Part shown: piece by piece, positions 23,533 to 34,049 of the stretch
Numbering within the stretch: the stretch's first letter is position 1
Layout of the letters: every line of letters starts with the position of its first letter
Source: Cryptomeria japonica
Taxonomy: Eukaryota > Streptophyta > Pinopsida > Cupressales > Cupressaceae
DNA length: 64,000 nt
Direction of reading: 5' to 3'
Assembly: GCF_030272615.1 (NCBI RefSeq)
Contig: NC_081414.1
Location: 520,492,185 to 520,556,184, forward strand
The notes under the pieces: generated by a model
Seen by the model: only the letters and a program-made list of their open reading frames with translations
What the model was told of the DNA's origin: nothing
Database searches by the model: none
Program-made: the position numbers and the translations under genes

Positions 23533-25905
23533 ATATAAAGATATACATGAATTATATACAACTCTATGTCAAAGAAGAATCATTTGTTTTCATATATAAT
23601 CTTTCTATAAAATTTAAGATATCAATCCATACACAAATTCTCTTACAAAGTTGAATAAGAAATGAAACTCTTACATAAAAATCAACACAACATGCCAACA
23701 ATTAAAAACAAAATTAACCTTGCAATATTTACTTTTAAAATAATCAATTTCAACAATATTTTACACATGCATTTATAATTATCAACTAGAATATTATTTT
23801 GACTAACATTCCAAATAAAATTCCTAACATACTATATGATCCTCATTAATACGCATCCATAATATTTCTTTAATGGATACATCTCCTTCAAATCATCACA
23901 TCGTAATGCTTTTTATTTTAATAATTGAAAGCTTTAGGAATGTGGTCACGCACAAAGGGGTCCACTATCATACTTGCAAGCACTTGTTCATCACAATATT
24001 TTATTGTTTAATATGCAAAATTTTGAAAGATTTTGATATGTATAGACAAATTAAATTTTTCATATAATTAGAGGTGAAATCAATTTTGAATTCTACCTCA
24101 ATGATTGAGGGGATCTTACAATTTTGACTTTAAATATAGCTTTATTTATACTCTTTCATAAATAAACTAAAATAGAAGCTATAAAGAATTGCTAAATTCT
24201 AGCAATATATGTGTATGCAAGCAAGCATAAAAAATAGGATGTAAGGTGCTTAAATTGGCAAGATAGGATGTAAGGTGCGTAAATTGGCAACATAACATTG
24301 AATTACAAGAGTTCTTGAAAATAGCTCATATAATGATTTATTTATAGTCATGAAGGATAGAGGATTAAATACTAAGATTGTTTTGAGAGATCAATGGAGT
24401 AGATTGATTGAAAGGATTGTGTGCATTAGAAGCTTCCAAGTGGCAACTTATGTTTGGTGCACATGAGGAGTTCATGATCCAAGAAATTTTTGAGGAAAAG
24501 GTCTTCTTAGGGGCGTATACACCAAGATGTTGTAAAAAAAGGTAGCCAAATGACCAAAAAAAGATAAACACGAGTGCGTTATTGGGAAATTCATTTAACA
24601 CATTTGAGGTCTTTTTTGTAGTGATTTTTTCTTACACTATCCTAGGCTTGTTTACACTATCATAGGTTCATTAGGACTATCCTAGGTTCATTAGGATTGT
24701 CCCAAGTTCATTATGGATTTCTTAGGCTCATTAGGACTTTCTTAGGTTCATTAAGACTGCCCTACATTCATTAGGATCATTTGAGGCTCATTGGGACTAT
24801 CATATGTTCATTGTGATTGTCCTAGGTTCATTAATTTAATTCGTGTGTTCATTAGGACTATCTCACGTTCTCAAATAGCTTCAACTAATATCTTAAATTA
24901 ACTATTTTTAAAAAAAATAGCTCCTTAACAATTTAATATTATATACAATCGAATATGATTTCAACTTCAAACCTTGTGCACCTTTTAAAACCAAAAGATG
25001 TTGTTAAAACCATTCTTCTAATATTAGCTTAATCATAACATAATCTAATAAATCTTCCTCAAAATATCTACCAACTTCAAATCATATATTAAATCTTTTA
25101 TAATATAAATTACATTCTAGATATACCAATATACTTCTAAAGATATTCAAAATACTTCTTGGGAATTATATTTTTCAAATCTTTCGGATGTATATATAAT
25201 TAGCACCCCATTTAGAAAACTCATTATCAATCAACATTATAAATCAAGAATATTTTTTATTTTGTATTAATGAATTATATATTTGGCATATTAGCTTCCT
25301 TTATGAACCTATGTAAACCAAACTCCAATTTTAGTAACTTATCTAGCTTTGCTCTAAAATTGTGTCCATAATTGATCCTTTTATACCATCACATGACATA
25401 ATAGGACCATAATAGGACCTTTATGCCATGACATGGCATAAACCTAAGCCTAAACTTTCATTTCTAAAATTTGAAGAGTAATGTTAATTACTTTTAATGT
25501 TATACTAATTTAGTGGTAACTTTTGTATTGCCTAATGAGGATTAAGAACAATTTAGGTACATATGTTCGGTTTTATTTCAATTTCATTTTCGAACGTTTT
25601 TGTTTTTGTTTCCATTTCATTTTCGGTTTTTTGTTTGTGTCGATTTCATTTTGTTAATTATCTAGGTTTGGTTTTGGTTTCTAAATTTGTTGATTACGGT
25701 TTAGGGTTAACTGTTCAAAAATATTTTAGATCAAAATCAAGAATTTACAAATATAAAAAATAATTTATTTATATGCTACTATTAAAAAAAACTAAATAAT
25801 ACACAAAAAAAAAAAAAAATATACAAGAAAATTATGAAATGTGAAAATAGATGACTGAATGTGTACCTGGGATAGTGGTGGAGGCTTGAAGTGGAAACCA
25901 CAGCA
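23533..25905. other. Non-coding right interior of the DNA transposon
   Basis: AT-rich sequence lies upstream of the minus-strand gene and presumably includes its promoter; I cannot place a TATA box with confidence. Apart from a 20-bp minisatellite (24,633-24,868) I see no gene. Confidence 0.6.
24633..24868. repeat. 20-bp minisatellite
   Basis: About eleven to twelve imperfect copies of TTCATTAGGACTATCCTAGG lie head to tail with a 20-base period. Copies vary mainly in the second half. Confidence 0.9.
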
Positions 25906-26186
25906 CGGGGGCCCGTTTTTGATCTCTTCTTGTCAACTCACTGTAACGATGAAAATGAAAAATTGTCCAAAAAAAGGGTAAAAATAGAATTTCAAAACGG
26001 GCCCCCGTTTTGTTTGTAAACGAGGGCCCGTTTTTAAAAAACGGGGGCCCGTTTTCTGACAAAACGGGGGTCCATTTTATTTGGCTTCGGCACCCCGTTA
26101 CCTTTCGGCTTGGGAGGCCGAACCATTAACGGGCCCCCGTTTTTTAGAACGGGCCCCCATTTTTTAAAAATGGGGGCCCGTTTTGC
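25906..26186. repeat. Right cluster of CGGGCCCCCG hairpins
   Basis: At least eight copies of CGGGCCCCCGTTTT or its reverse complement are present, in inverted pairs, with a GGCTTCGG/AGGCCGAA inverted pair in the middle. It mirrors the left cluster, though it is more than twice as long. Confidence 0.8.
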
Positions 26187-26225
26187 GGAGCACATTTTCC
26201 AACGCGCAGACTTCCGTGAATTTGT

Positions 26226-26248
26226 GACTCATTAGCTTGCACATACCC
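26226..26248 (-). repeat. Right terminal inverted repeat of the DNA transposon
   Basis: GACTCAT then CTTGCAC then ACCC is the inverted counterpart of the left end. LTR D sequence, homologous to Gypsy C near 36,080, resumes within about 25 bases to the right. Confidence 0.65.
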
Positions 26249-27544
26249 AACTTGATAATCATCAACAAAAAGTGTATACAATATTTGGAAAATGAAACAG
26301 TGAACCTTGTATATTAATCTTCAGGAAATAATTGCATACATAAGCTACACTTGCAGATACTCCATTACAGATTGATTACATAAAATGATACTTCTTCTTC
26401 ATATAGATTTCTCTAATACAAAATGATATTCAATCCTTCAGCCTATCTTGTTCTTATGATCCTCTCTTACATACAAAAATGACTCCCTATAAGTATGTGA
26501 ATCAAAAGGCATATATGAAAGGACACAACCTTTCATACATAGAAGGGAGTTACAGAGAATTGCATTCCAAAGGACACACCCTTTGGTTTAACAAATAATT
26601 TACAAATTAAAACCCTAAAAATACTAAATGATGCTTCAATAATGTATCTTCTATTCTCCGCCTTGATAAAACTCCTCAGCAAGCATTCATTATCTTCTCA
26701 TTATTTTCTGCACACAAGATAAGCCAATCAGATTCCTTGATTTGATGATAAAACATATTCCACTGTAGATTTTAATTTGAAAATACTTGTTTAAAATAAT
26801 TCATTAAAACCAAAGTATTTCCCTTTAAAAATATTTTGCAAACATAGCATCTGTTCATATAAAATAATACCTTACGCTAAAATATATATTCAAGGAACTT
26901 TATTCAGGATAAACACACATAAAATTCATATTTAATGCAATTTCAAATAATAATGTAAAGCAGAGAATATACTTCCCTTTTATAAAATTCATGAGTTAAT
27001 ATTCCGACCATATGATAAGAACGTATTTTCCCCTTTTATTATTCTTTTGGCCAAATTTCCTCCCTCGGCGAGTTGTTCTCAGGTTCTATTGATTCTATAG
27101 TTTCATCAATATCTTTTATTTTCAATGGGACCGCTTCTGATTTCTTTGATGAACTTCATGTCGATGAAACTACTGCTTTCAATGAGTCCTTTTAAAGATC
27201 CATCGCAGCCTAAGTTTGTTTGATAATTCACTTTTTGACATGCCACCTAACTGCCACTTCAGCTGCTAACTCATTTTGACCAGACCCACCACGTGTCACC
27301 TTTGGTTCATTCGAGGATCACCCTTTATCTTTCGGCCAAACTTCCTCCTTCGATGAACTGCTTGCGTGTTTTATCAATTTTATAGTTTCATCGACACCTT
27401 TTGTTTTTTCAATGGAGCTGATGCTTTCAATGAATCTATTTTGAGTTTCATCGTGACCAAGGTTTGTTTGATAAGCTCAGCACCGCTAGACTGTTTCACT
27501 TCAACCATTTGCCTTAACTGCCTCATTCTATCGCCTGCAGCTAG

Positions 27545-28155
27545 CGGTTAGTCACCAAGTCACGATGGGTAATTGACGAGCAGTTTCCCATCGCGGTATA
27601 GTGACAGACAATGGATCTCTTTCAACTTGCTCATCCCTTATCTCTTCATCCAGCTTCTTTAGCGGGCCCCACCACTCAGTTGCCATGTCACAGTGAATAA
27701 ACATCGCATATCTTCCGATCGTGGTATAGCGACCACCGTTGGATCGAATCGGCCGACCGTCTGATCTTCCTTATCTGCTCAGCCTTTAACCTTGCCTGAG
27801 TGGCTCTCTCTTCTCTTTATCCATCTGTGCCACATGTCACTCTTTGGTTCGCCCATGGATCCACCTACCCACCACTTGGACTTGGGTTCTTCTTCTATGC
27901 TCTACCATGTGGCACATCCTAATTTGCTTTTAGATCCATCGAGACGACACCTCATCTGCCATCTTGGCAGTCACTATGTTGTGGGGGATATAGGCCATGC
28001 AACTTCCAATCATGGTATAGCGACTACCCTTGGATCAAATCAAACTTGTATGCTCATTTACCTCCCCTTTTTTGCATGTGCTTTGTCGCCAAGTCACGAC
28101 GATAAACCAACGTGCATCTCTATCTTGTGGTATAGCGACAACTGTCAGATCATCC
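27545..28155 (-). repeat. Diverged repeats of about 60 bp in LTR D
   Basis: Four copies end in a block close to CGTGGTATAGCGAC (27,590; 27,713; 28,010; 28,122), three of them followed by a variant of 'cgttggatc'. They lie in the presumed U3 promoter half of the LTR; a regulatory role is inference. Flanking LTR sequence (26,640-27,540) has no gene. Confidence 0.6.
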
Positions 28156-28611
28156 GCCCGATCATTAGATCTATCTGACTTGCTCGATCTTTAGCCTCCA
28201 TCCTCACTAGTCTATCGTAAAACTTTGGTTGCCTTGAGATGTGCATCCACATGTTTGGGGTCCAATGGGTTTATCCTTCTTCACGCCAAAAGCCATTTTT
28301 CTTTTGACAGTTATCATACAAGCTGCTTTGGATTTAAGTGTTAAAAGAGCCTATCCCATAAATAATGTGGGATAAAGGATTTCCCTTTTTTGGTGCAACA
28401 TACTTGAAAGCTTCTAAAACCTTTTCTACCACTCCATCTGTGCAGGTTTGGAGGACTTGGCAATCCCATTCATGAAACAGTTGATCTTCTGGACAACTCC
28501 ATTTTCTTCAGTTATGCTCCTGCATATAAGACACAATAGTAAATGCTCATATGATAGGAAAAAGGGCATCCATATATAGCACAAAATTTTTTATAAAAAT
28601 ATGTGCTAACA

Positions 28612-30068
28612 CAACCCCTAGCTGACCTCTAAGATACTCAAAAGTAGCCTTAGGGAGAGGTTTAGTAAAGATATCCACTATTTGTTCCTTAGTAGATACA
28701 TGCTCTAGTGGCACATCTTTACTCTACACTTTCTCTCTCAAGAAATGATACTTTATCTCAATATGCTTGGTTCTTGCATGCAACACCAGGTTCTTTGAAA
28801 TGTTTATTACACAGGTGTTATCATAGAAAATCCTTACTAGTTCTGTAATATTCAACTTGAAACCTTCTAGAATGTGTTTCATCTAGATTGCCTGGGTACA
28901 ATTCATATATGTTGCAACATATTCAGCTTCTGCAGTTGACTATGATATACAACTCTACTTCTTGCCACTCCAAGATACTAGCCTTCCTCCAAGAAATAAT
29001 GCTCCTCCAGTTGTACTCTTCCTATCATCAACATTTCCTGCCCAGTTTGCATCTGTATAGACTTTCAAATCAAATTTAACTGCATATGGATACCATAATC
29101 CATAATCAATTGTGCCTTTCAGATATCTAAAAATTCTTTTAGTTGCTACCATGTGTGTCTCCTTAGGACTTTTTTGAAATCTAGCAACTAATCCAACTGC
29201 ATGAGCAATATCTAGTCTTCTATGGACAATATAATGTAGTTTACCTATCATTGACCTGTACTCCTTTTCATCCACTGATGTAAAATCATCCTCCTTAGAC
29301 AATTTACAACTTGTAACCATTGGTGTTCCAACTGGTTTAGAGTCTCCCATTCCAAAAGTCTTGAATGCTTCTTTCACATATTTGGATTGTGTGATAAAAA
29401 TACCATTCTTCATCTATTGAATTTGCATACCTATAAATAATTTTATCTCTCCTACCAGAGACATCTCAAATTCACTTTTCATCTCATTAGAAAAGTCATT
29501 ACTCATGTCATCATTACCTCCAAAAATAATATCATCCACAAATACCTCAATAACTAGTATCTTATCTCCTTCAATCTTGAGATATATATTATTGTCTTCA
29601 CTAGTTCTTTGAAAACCTATCTTCACCAAGTGAGAATGTAGTCTTTCATACCATGCTCTAGGTGCTTGCTTCAAACCATATAGTGCCTTGTGTATTTTGC
29701 ACACCATATCCTTTGCTTCAGTCAAAGCATAACCATCTGGCTGTTCCATGTAGACTTCCTCTTCCAATATTCCATTTAGAAACACTGACTTCACATCCAT
29801 CTGATATACCTTGAATCTTCTATATGCTGCAAATGCAAGAAGAGTCCTAACACCTTCCAATCTTGAAACTGGTGCAAATGTCTCACCATAGTCTTCACCT
29901 TCTTCTTGTGCATAACCTTTGCATACTAGTCTATTTTTATTTCTGACTACTACTCCATCTTCAATTAGTTTATTCTTGAATACCCATTTAGTACCTATAA
30001 CATTCTTGTTCTCTAGTTTGGGTACTAATGACCAAGTATTTTTCTTCTTAATCTGGTCAAGTTCTTCT
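28612..30068 (-). pseudogene. pol: Copia A reverse transcriptase and RNase H
   Basis: On the minus strand from 30,068 the sequence gives a Copia reverse transcriptase: NVIGTKWVFKNK, VYQMDVKSVFLNG, KALYGLKQAPRAWYERLHSH and an intact FVDDIIFGG polymerase motif. The frame changes at about 29,414. It continues with IFRYLKGTIDYGLWYP and DANWAGNVDDRKSTTGG, then the RNase H region to 28,612 (with a TAG in the IV/NCTQ segment). It ends abruptly at the LTR D junction, with the last codons across it near 15,580-15,550. Upstream it joins 52,315 across Copia B. This is the best-preserved Copia reverse transcriptase in the window but it is still broken. Confidence 0.85.
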
Positions 30069-31455
30069 TGTTGGCATTTGCATGAAGATTGCATTAATGA
30101 TTTGTTATGTTGTCATTGATGTTAATTAACCAGTAATGATATTGTTATAATGTTGTTTTCTAATCGGTAAGAAGAGCTAGTGAAAGGAAACTATAACCGG
30201 TAGGTAAGTTTGTGGAGTGAACTGGTATTGCTAAGTATTGGAGAGTTGAACTGATAAACCCTAACCCATTAAGTTTGGTGAATTTGTTGTATTGGTTTAT
30301 GATATGATGATGAGCAGTAATGATTAAGACATGTATGCATATTGTATGAAGAGAGTTTCAAAGTGTTTTTGGCACGTTGAGAGAATGGTTTTTGTCTAGG
30401 GAATGAACATGTATATTGCATGTAATACAAAGTGCATTGTGAGTTACGGAGTTTGATGAAGCAGTGATCAAGGAGTGGTCAAGAATTTCTTGAAGGATGT
30501 GTAGAGATTGTTATGTAATCCAACGGTCACACTTGGACCGACTTGTTTGTAATCTCTATGAGAGAATTAGATTTTTGTTGTGTTACCGGCCTAATTGATT
30601 TGTTTATAAGGTTGATGAATTGTTTTGTTTTAGAGTTGGAAAAGTTCCAGTTGAGTGTGTGGCTGTTAAATCAGATGATGTATCTACAGTTTGTGTAAAG
30701 GTAGATAGGAGCATGAAAAGGATCTAAACAAGCAAGTGTAGTGTTATTCAAATAGATCAACAAATCCCTGTTGTTTCCTAACAATTACAATAGTTTGAAA
30801 TCCCCTAACCAGGTAAGCTCTAACAAGCTTAGTGTTACTCAAAGCTTCTAACCAGGTGGTCCATTATCTTGGATTTCAAATCCTCTACCTAGGTTACTCC
30901 TCACAAGGTATTGCTTCTAACAAGGCATTATAGTCAATCCCTTAACCGGGTGGTCCCTAACAGGATCTTCTCTTAACGAGACTTTTTGTAAAAGATTTAA
31001 CAGGCTTGGCTCTTAACAGGGTGAACTTCAGAAGAGTTCAAAATTCTTGTGAGTCTCATCTCACCTTGGTTTTTCCCATTTGGGTTTCGACGTCAAAAAT
31101 ATTGTGTCAAGTTGTGAATGTTTTTGTGGTTATGTTTTCTATGATCGAATTGCTTAACTACTTAATCCACTCTAAGAAGTTATGATAACCAGCAGCAATA
31201 TGAAACGAGTTTTATTTATGTCAGTAAAGTATTTGGCTATTTATGAGTTTCAAGTTGTTTACTGTTAATCTATTGTAACAGACAACCAGTTTAACTTGAC
31301 AGTTTAATCTTGACAATGATATTGTATTTATAGTTCTAAGTTTACTTTGAGAAGTTGATTATGAGATTGGTGAAAGTTAATATTAGTTTTCCTATCTACT
31401 GATTCACCCCCCTCTCAGTAGTTGACCAGATCCTTATTCTTTCATAATACCATCA
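30069..31455 (+). repeat. 5' LTR of Copia B
   Basis: It starts TGTTGGCATTTGCATG and ends in CCATCA. It matches 50,903-52,314 along its length. The primer-binding site ATTGGTATCAACGC follows directly. Confidence 0.9.
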
Positions 31456-31469
31456 ATTGGTATCAACGC
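31456..31469 (+). other. Primer-binding site of Copia B
   Basis: ATTGGTATCAACGC matches the initiator-Met-tRNA site TGGTATCAGAGC except near its end. It lies directly after the LTR. Confidence 0.7.
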
Positions 31470-31525
31470 TTCTCAGGTCCTCTAAGGTCTAAGCCTAATA
31501 GCTTGAGGTAAAGATCTTGTAGAAC

Positions 31526-32490
31526 ATGATGAAGAAGGAAGGTCCAAAGTTTAATAGAGAGAACTATAGAATATAGAGTCATAGAATGAAAATTTATATC
31601 AAGAGTCTAGGAAATCAATACTGGGAACATATTGGTACTCAATATGTTGCACCTAGTGGGATTATGACTGATGATCAGAAGAAAGAGCAACAAGAAAACA
31701 ATCAAGCATTGGAGGCTATTATCAGTTCTTTGTCGGATGCAAAATATGTTGATGTCCATGGTCTGGAGACTACATATGAGCTATGGAAGAAACTTCAAGA
31801 GATTTATAGTGGTGATGAACGCGTGAAGATTGCCAAGGAAGAGAGTTTAAGAGGAAAGTTTGATGACATGCAAATGGCTGAAGGTAAGAATATTCAACAG
31901 GATGGTCAAAGAATAAAAGAGATAGTTGGTGAGATCAAGAGTGTTGGTGGTAAAGTGGAAGATGCCATAGTAGTTAGTAAGGTGTTGAGATCCTTGCTAC
32001 TAGTCTACTCTATTTGAGTTGCAGCCATTCAGGAGATAAAATCTATTGACAAAACTAAGGTAACCCTTGACTCCATCATTGGTAATCTTTTTGCTTTTCA
32101 ATTAATTGGTTATGATGGTAGTGTTCAGAAATATGAGTCTGCATTTAGAGATTCAATTTCTAACCCATGTATGAGGAAAAGTAGAGATGTCAGTCATAGT
32201 TATGAATCTAGATCCAGCTGAGAAGTTGATGATGAAGACAGTTTGGTTGATCTTGAAGCATTGTTGGCCAAGCAGTTTCCCAGAGGTACCAGTAAGTACA
32301 GAGGTAAATTACCTTTGAAATGTTTTGCATGAAAAAATATTGGACACATTGCAAGTAACTATCATAATGGTGATAATGAGCACAAGCGAGAGAAGTTCAA
32401 GAAGTACAAGGGAAAAGGCAAAAGAAATTGTCTTATTACAGTTGATGGTGGTATCACTGATGAGGAATCTGATGGTGATGCTAATGAAGA
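31526..32490 (+). pseudogene. gag: Copia B gag with zinc knuckle
   Basis: The first ATG after the primer site is at 31,526; the matching start in Copia A is near 55,444. A TAG follows 16 codons later, where Copia A has Trp, and the same frame stays open from 31,586 to 32,014 (KIYIKSLGNQYWEHI; IISSLSDAKYVDVHGLETTYELWKKL). A later stretch includes S-R-S-S-*-E-V-D-D-E-D-S and the zinc knuckle at about 32,318-32,360. There the second Cys codon is TGA and the last Cys is Tyr, so RNA binding by this knuckle is lost. Confidence 0.8.
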
Positions 32491-32494
32491 CATT

Positions 32495-33060
32495 ATGTTT
32501 GTATCTATTAAAGAGGAAACATTTGATCAAAAGGATTTAGTTTCTCGCATGGATAATTATGATGATTGGATCATTGATAGTGGTTGTTCACATCACATGA
32601 CCTGTGACCAAAACAAATTTATTTCTTTGAAGGAATTTGATGGCGGAGTTGTAAGATTTGGTAATGACTCACCCTACATGGTTAAAGGTAAGGGAACTAT
32701 TTATTTTAATGGAAACAATAGTGCAGATGATGTCTAATGGGTTGAAGGATCAGAGCACAATCTTTTGAGTGTTGCTCAACTCAATGATAGAGGATATCCA
32801 TTGGAGTTTAAAAATGGTATGTGCAAAATCTATGGGAGCAAAGGTGAACAGATTGCAACTGGCAAGTAGACTAAAGGTAACCTATTTCACCTGAATCCTA
32901 AAGTCAACAAATGTTTAATTGCTAAAGTAGATGATAGTTTACTTTGGCATAGGAGATTTTGTCATATAAATTTTGATAACATTGTTAAAATGAGTAAGTC
33001 CAAGATAGTGAGAGGTTTGCCTTAGTTGGACAAACCAGTTAATGCTCTATGTAAGGAATG
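32495..33060 (+). pseudogene. pol: Copia B protease and pre-integrase region
   Basis: The protease active site DDWIIDSGCSHHMTC keeps the catalytic D-S-G and is followed by VRFGNDSPYMVKGKGT. A TAA at about 32,735 interrupts it. The next 300 bases encode LLSVAQLNDRGYPLEFKNG and the pre-integrase zinc domain (H-R-R-F-C-H, then C-K-E-C), with two TAG codons replacing what are Gln codons in Copia A. Confidence 0.8.
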
Positions 33061-33860
33061 TTAGTTGGGAAAGATGACATCCTCAACTTTCAAGAACAAA
33101 TCTTTTTCAGCAGAACATCTGTTAGATTTGTTTCATACAAACCTTTGTGGACCAATTAGGACTAAAAGTATTCAAGGTGATAAATATTTCATGATATTCA
33201 CTGATGATTATTCAAGAATGATGTGGGTCACATTCTTGAAGGATAAAACAAAAGAATTTAGTAAATTCAAGGCATTCAGGACCTTAGCTAAAAAGGAGAG
33301 TGGTAAGAAGATAAAGTGTTTGAGGACTGATCAAGGCAGTGAATTTACTTATGAGGAATTCACTAGATATTGTGAAGAAAATGGTATCTAATGAGAACTT
33401 TTTGAATCGAGGACACCACAATAGAATGGTATTGTAGAAAGGAATAATCGGTCAGTTGTTGAAGTTGCTAGGATGATGTTGATACAAGGAGGTGTAGAAA
33501 AAAATTCTAGAGAGAATCTGTTAGCACAACTGTCTACACTATGAACCGGATTTAGGTAAAAAGAGGTAAGGATAAGATTCCTTATGAATACTGGTATGGT
33601 AGATCACCTAATGCTAGTTATTTTAAGATATTTGGCAGCAAATGTTTTATTAAGAGAGGTGACTGTGTTAGCAAGTTTGAGGCTAAAAGTGATGAAGGCA
33701 TATTTCTTGGTTATTCCACCAAGAGTAAGGCCTACAAATGTTATAACAATCGGACACAGAGAATCATTGAGAGTGTTGATGTTCGAGTGGATGAGTATCC
33801 TAAAGTCTTAGGGGAAACTAGTATGGAGAAAAAGGATGAAAATCCTTGTATTTTATTTTT
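33061..33860 (+). pseudogene. pol: Copia B integrase
   Basis: The DDE core is visible: Asp to Asn in LFHTNLCGP (Copia A has HTDLCGP), Asp in RTDQGSEFTYEEF, and the Glu block P-Q-x-N-G-I-V-E-R-N-N near 33,417-33,445 after a TAA. The C-terminal part (Y-W-Y-G-R-S-P-N-A-S-Y-F, then G-S-K-C-F) continues in shifted frames to about 33,830. At least the first catalytic Asp and the frame are lost. Confidence 0.75.
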
Positions 33861-34049
33861 GGAACCAGAACCTGTGAAACCTGAAACTGGGAAAGAGAAT
33901 GTTGTTGTACCAATTCAACCGGAATAGGTAGATTCAAAAGAAGATGGTGATAATGAAAAGATGAACTTAAAGATAATGATCATGTTATTCTGAGGTGTGT
34001 GAGACTCAATCACAATCCTAACTAGATTATTGGAGATAAGGATGCTGGA

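Larger units (their letters stand above)
16200..26248. mobile_element. About 10-kb two-gene DNA transposon, family not recognised
   Basis: The ends carry imperfect inverted repeats: left GGGTCAGTGCAAG then ATGAGTC (16200-16222), right the reverse complement of GGGTATGTGCAAG then ATGAGTC (26226-26248). Inside them lie CGGGCCCCCG-type hairpin clusters at both subterminal regions, an intact transposase-like gene on the plus strand and a spliced accessory gene on the minus strand, convergent. Outside the ends, LTR D sequence resumes on both sides, which independently delimits the insertion to within a few tens of bases. I could not define a clean target-site duplication. Two-gene layout and subterminal repeats recall CACTA and Harbinger elements, but the ends and proteins do not match those families. 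Confidence 0.75.
15581..28611 (-). mobile_element. Gypsy-type LTR D, probably solo, carrying a DNA transposon
   Basis: The left end TGTTGGTTCCCAAAATCACA equals the end of Gypsy C's LTR (35,457; 46,762). The right end near 28,530-28,611 matches C's other LTR end near 40,870-40,968. Segments 15,581-16,199 and 26,249-28,611 together make about 2.98 kb of LTR. It lacks the 2.9-kb open reading frame found in C's LTRs. No gag or pol lies between the ends, so it looks like a solo LTR. It sits in the last codons of Copia A pol, and A's frame continues across it. The flanks CAACC and TAGCC are at best a decayed target-site duplication. Confidence 0.7.

Noticed and set aside
23306-23599. Plus-strand frame with a long glycine run
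   Set aside because: It is the antisense shadow of the proline run in the accessory gene.
17065-26186. TTTTGC next to both GGGCCC clusters as a target-site duplication
   Set aside because: The left copy is four bases from the cluster and the right one touches it, and LTR D homology shows the element extends beyond both clusters to 16,200 and 26,248.
16200-26248. Assignment of the DNA transposon to CACTA (En/Spm) or Sola
   Set aside because: Ends are GGGT rather than CACTA, no 3- or 4-bp target-site duplication could be fixed, and I cannot verify a protein match without a search.
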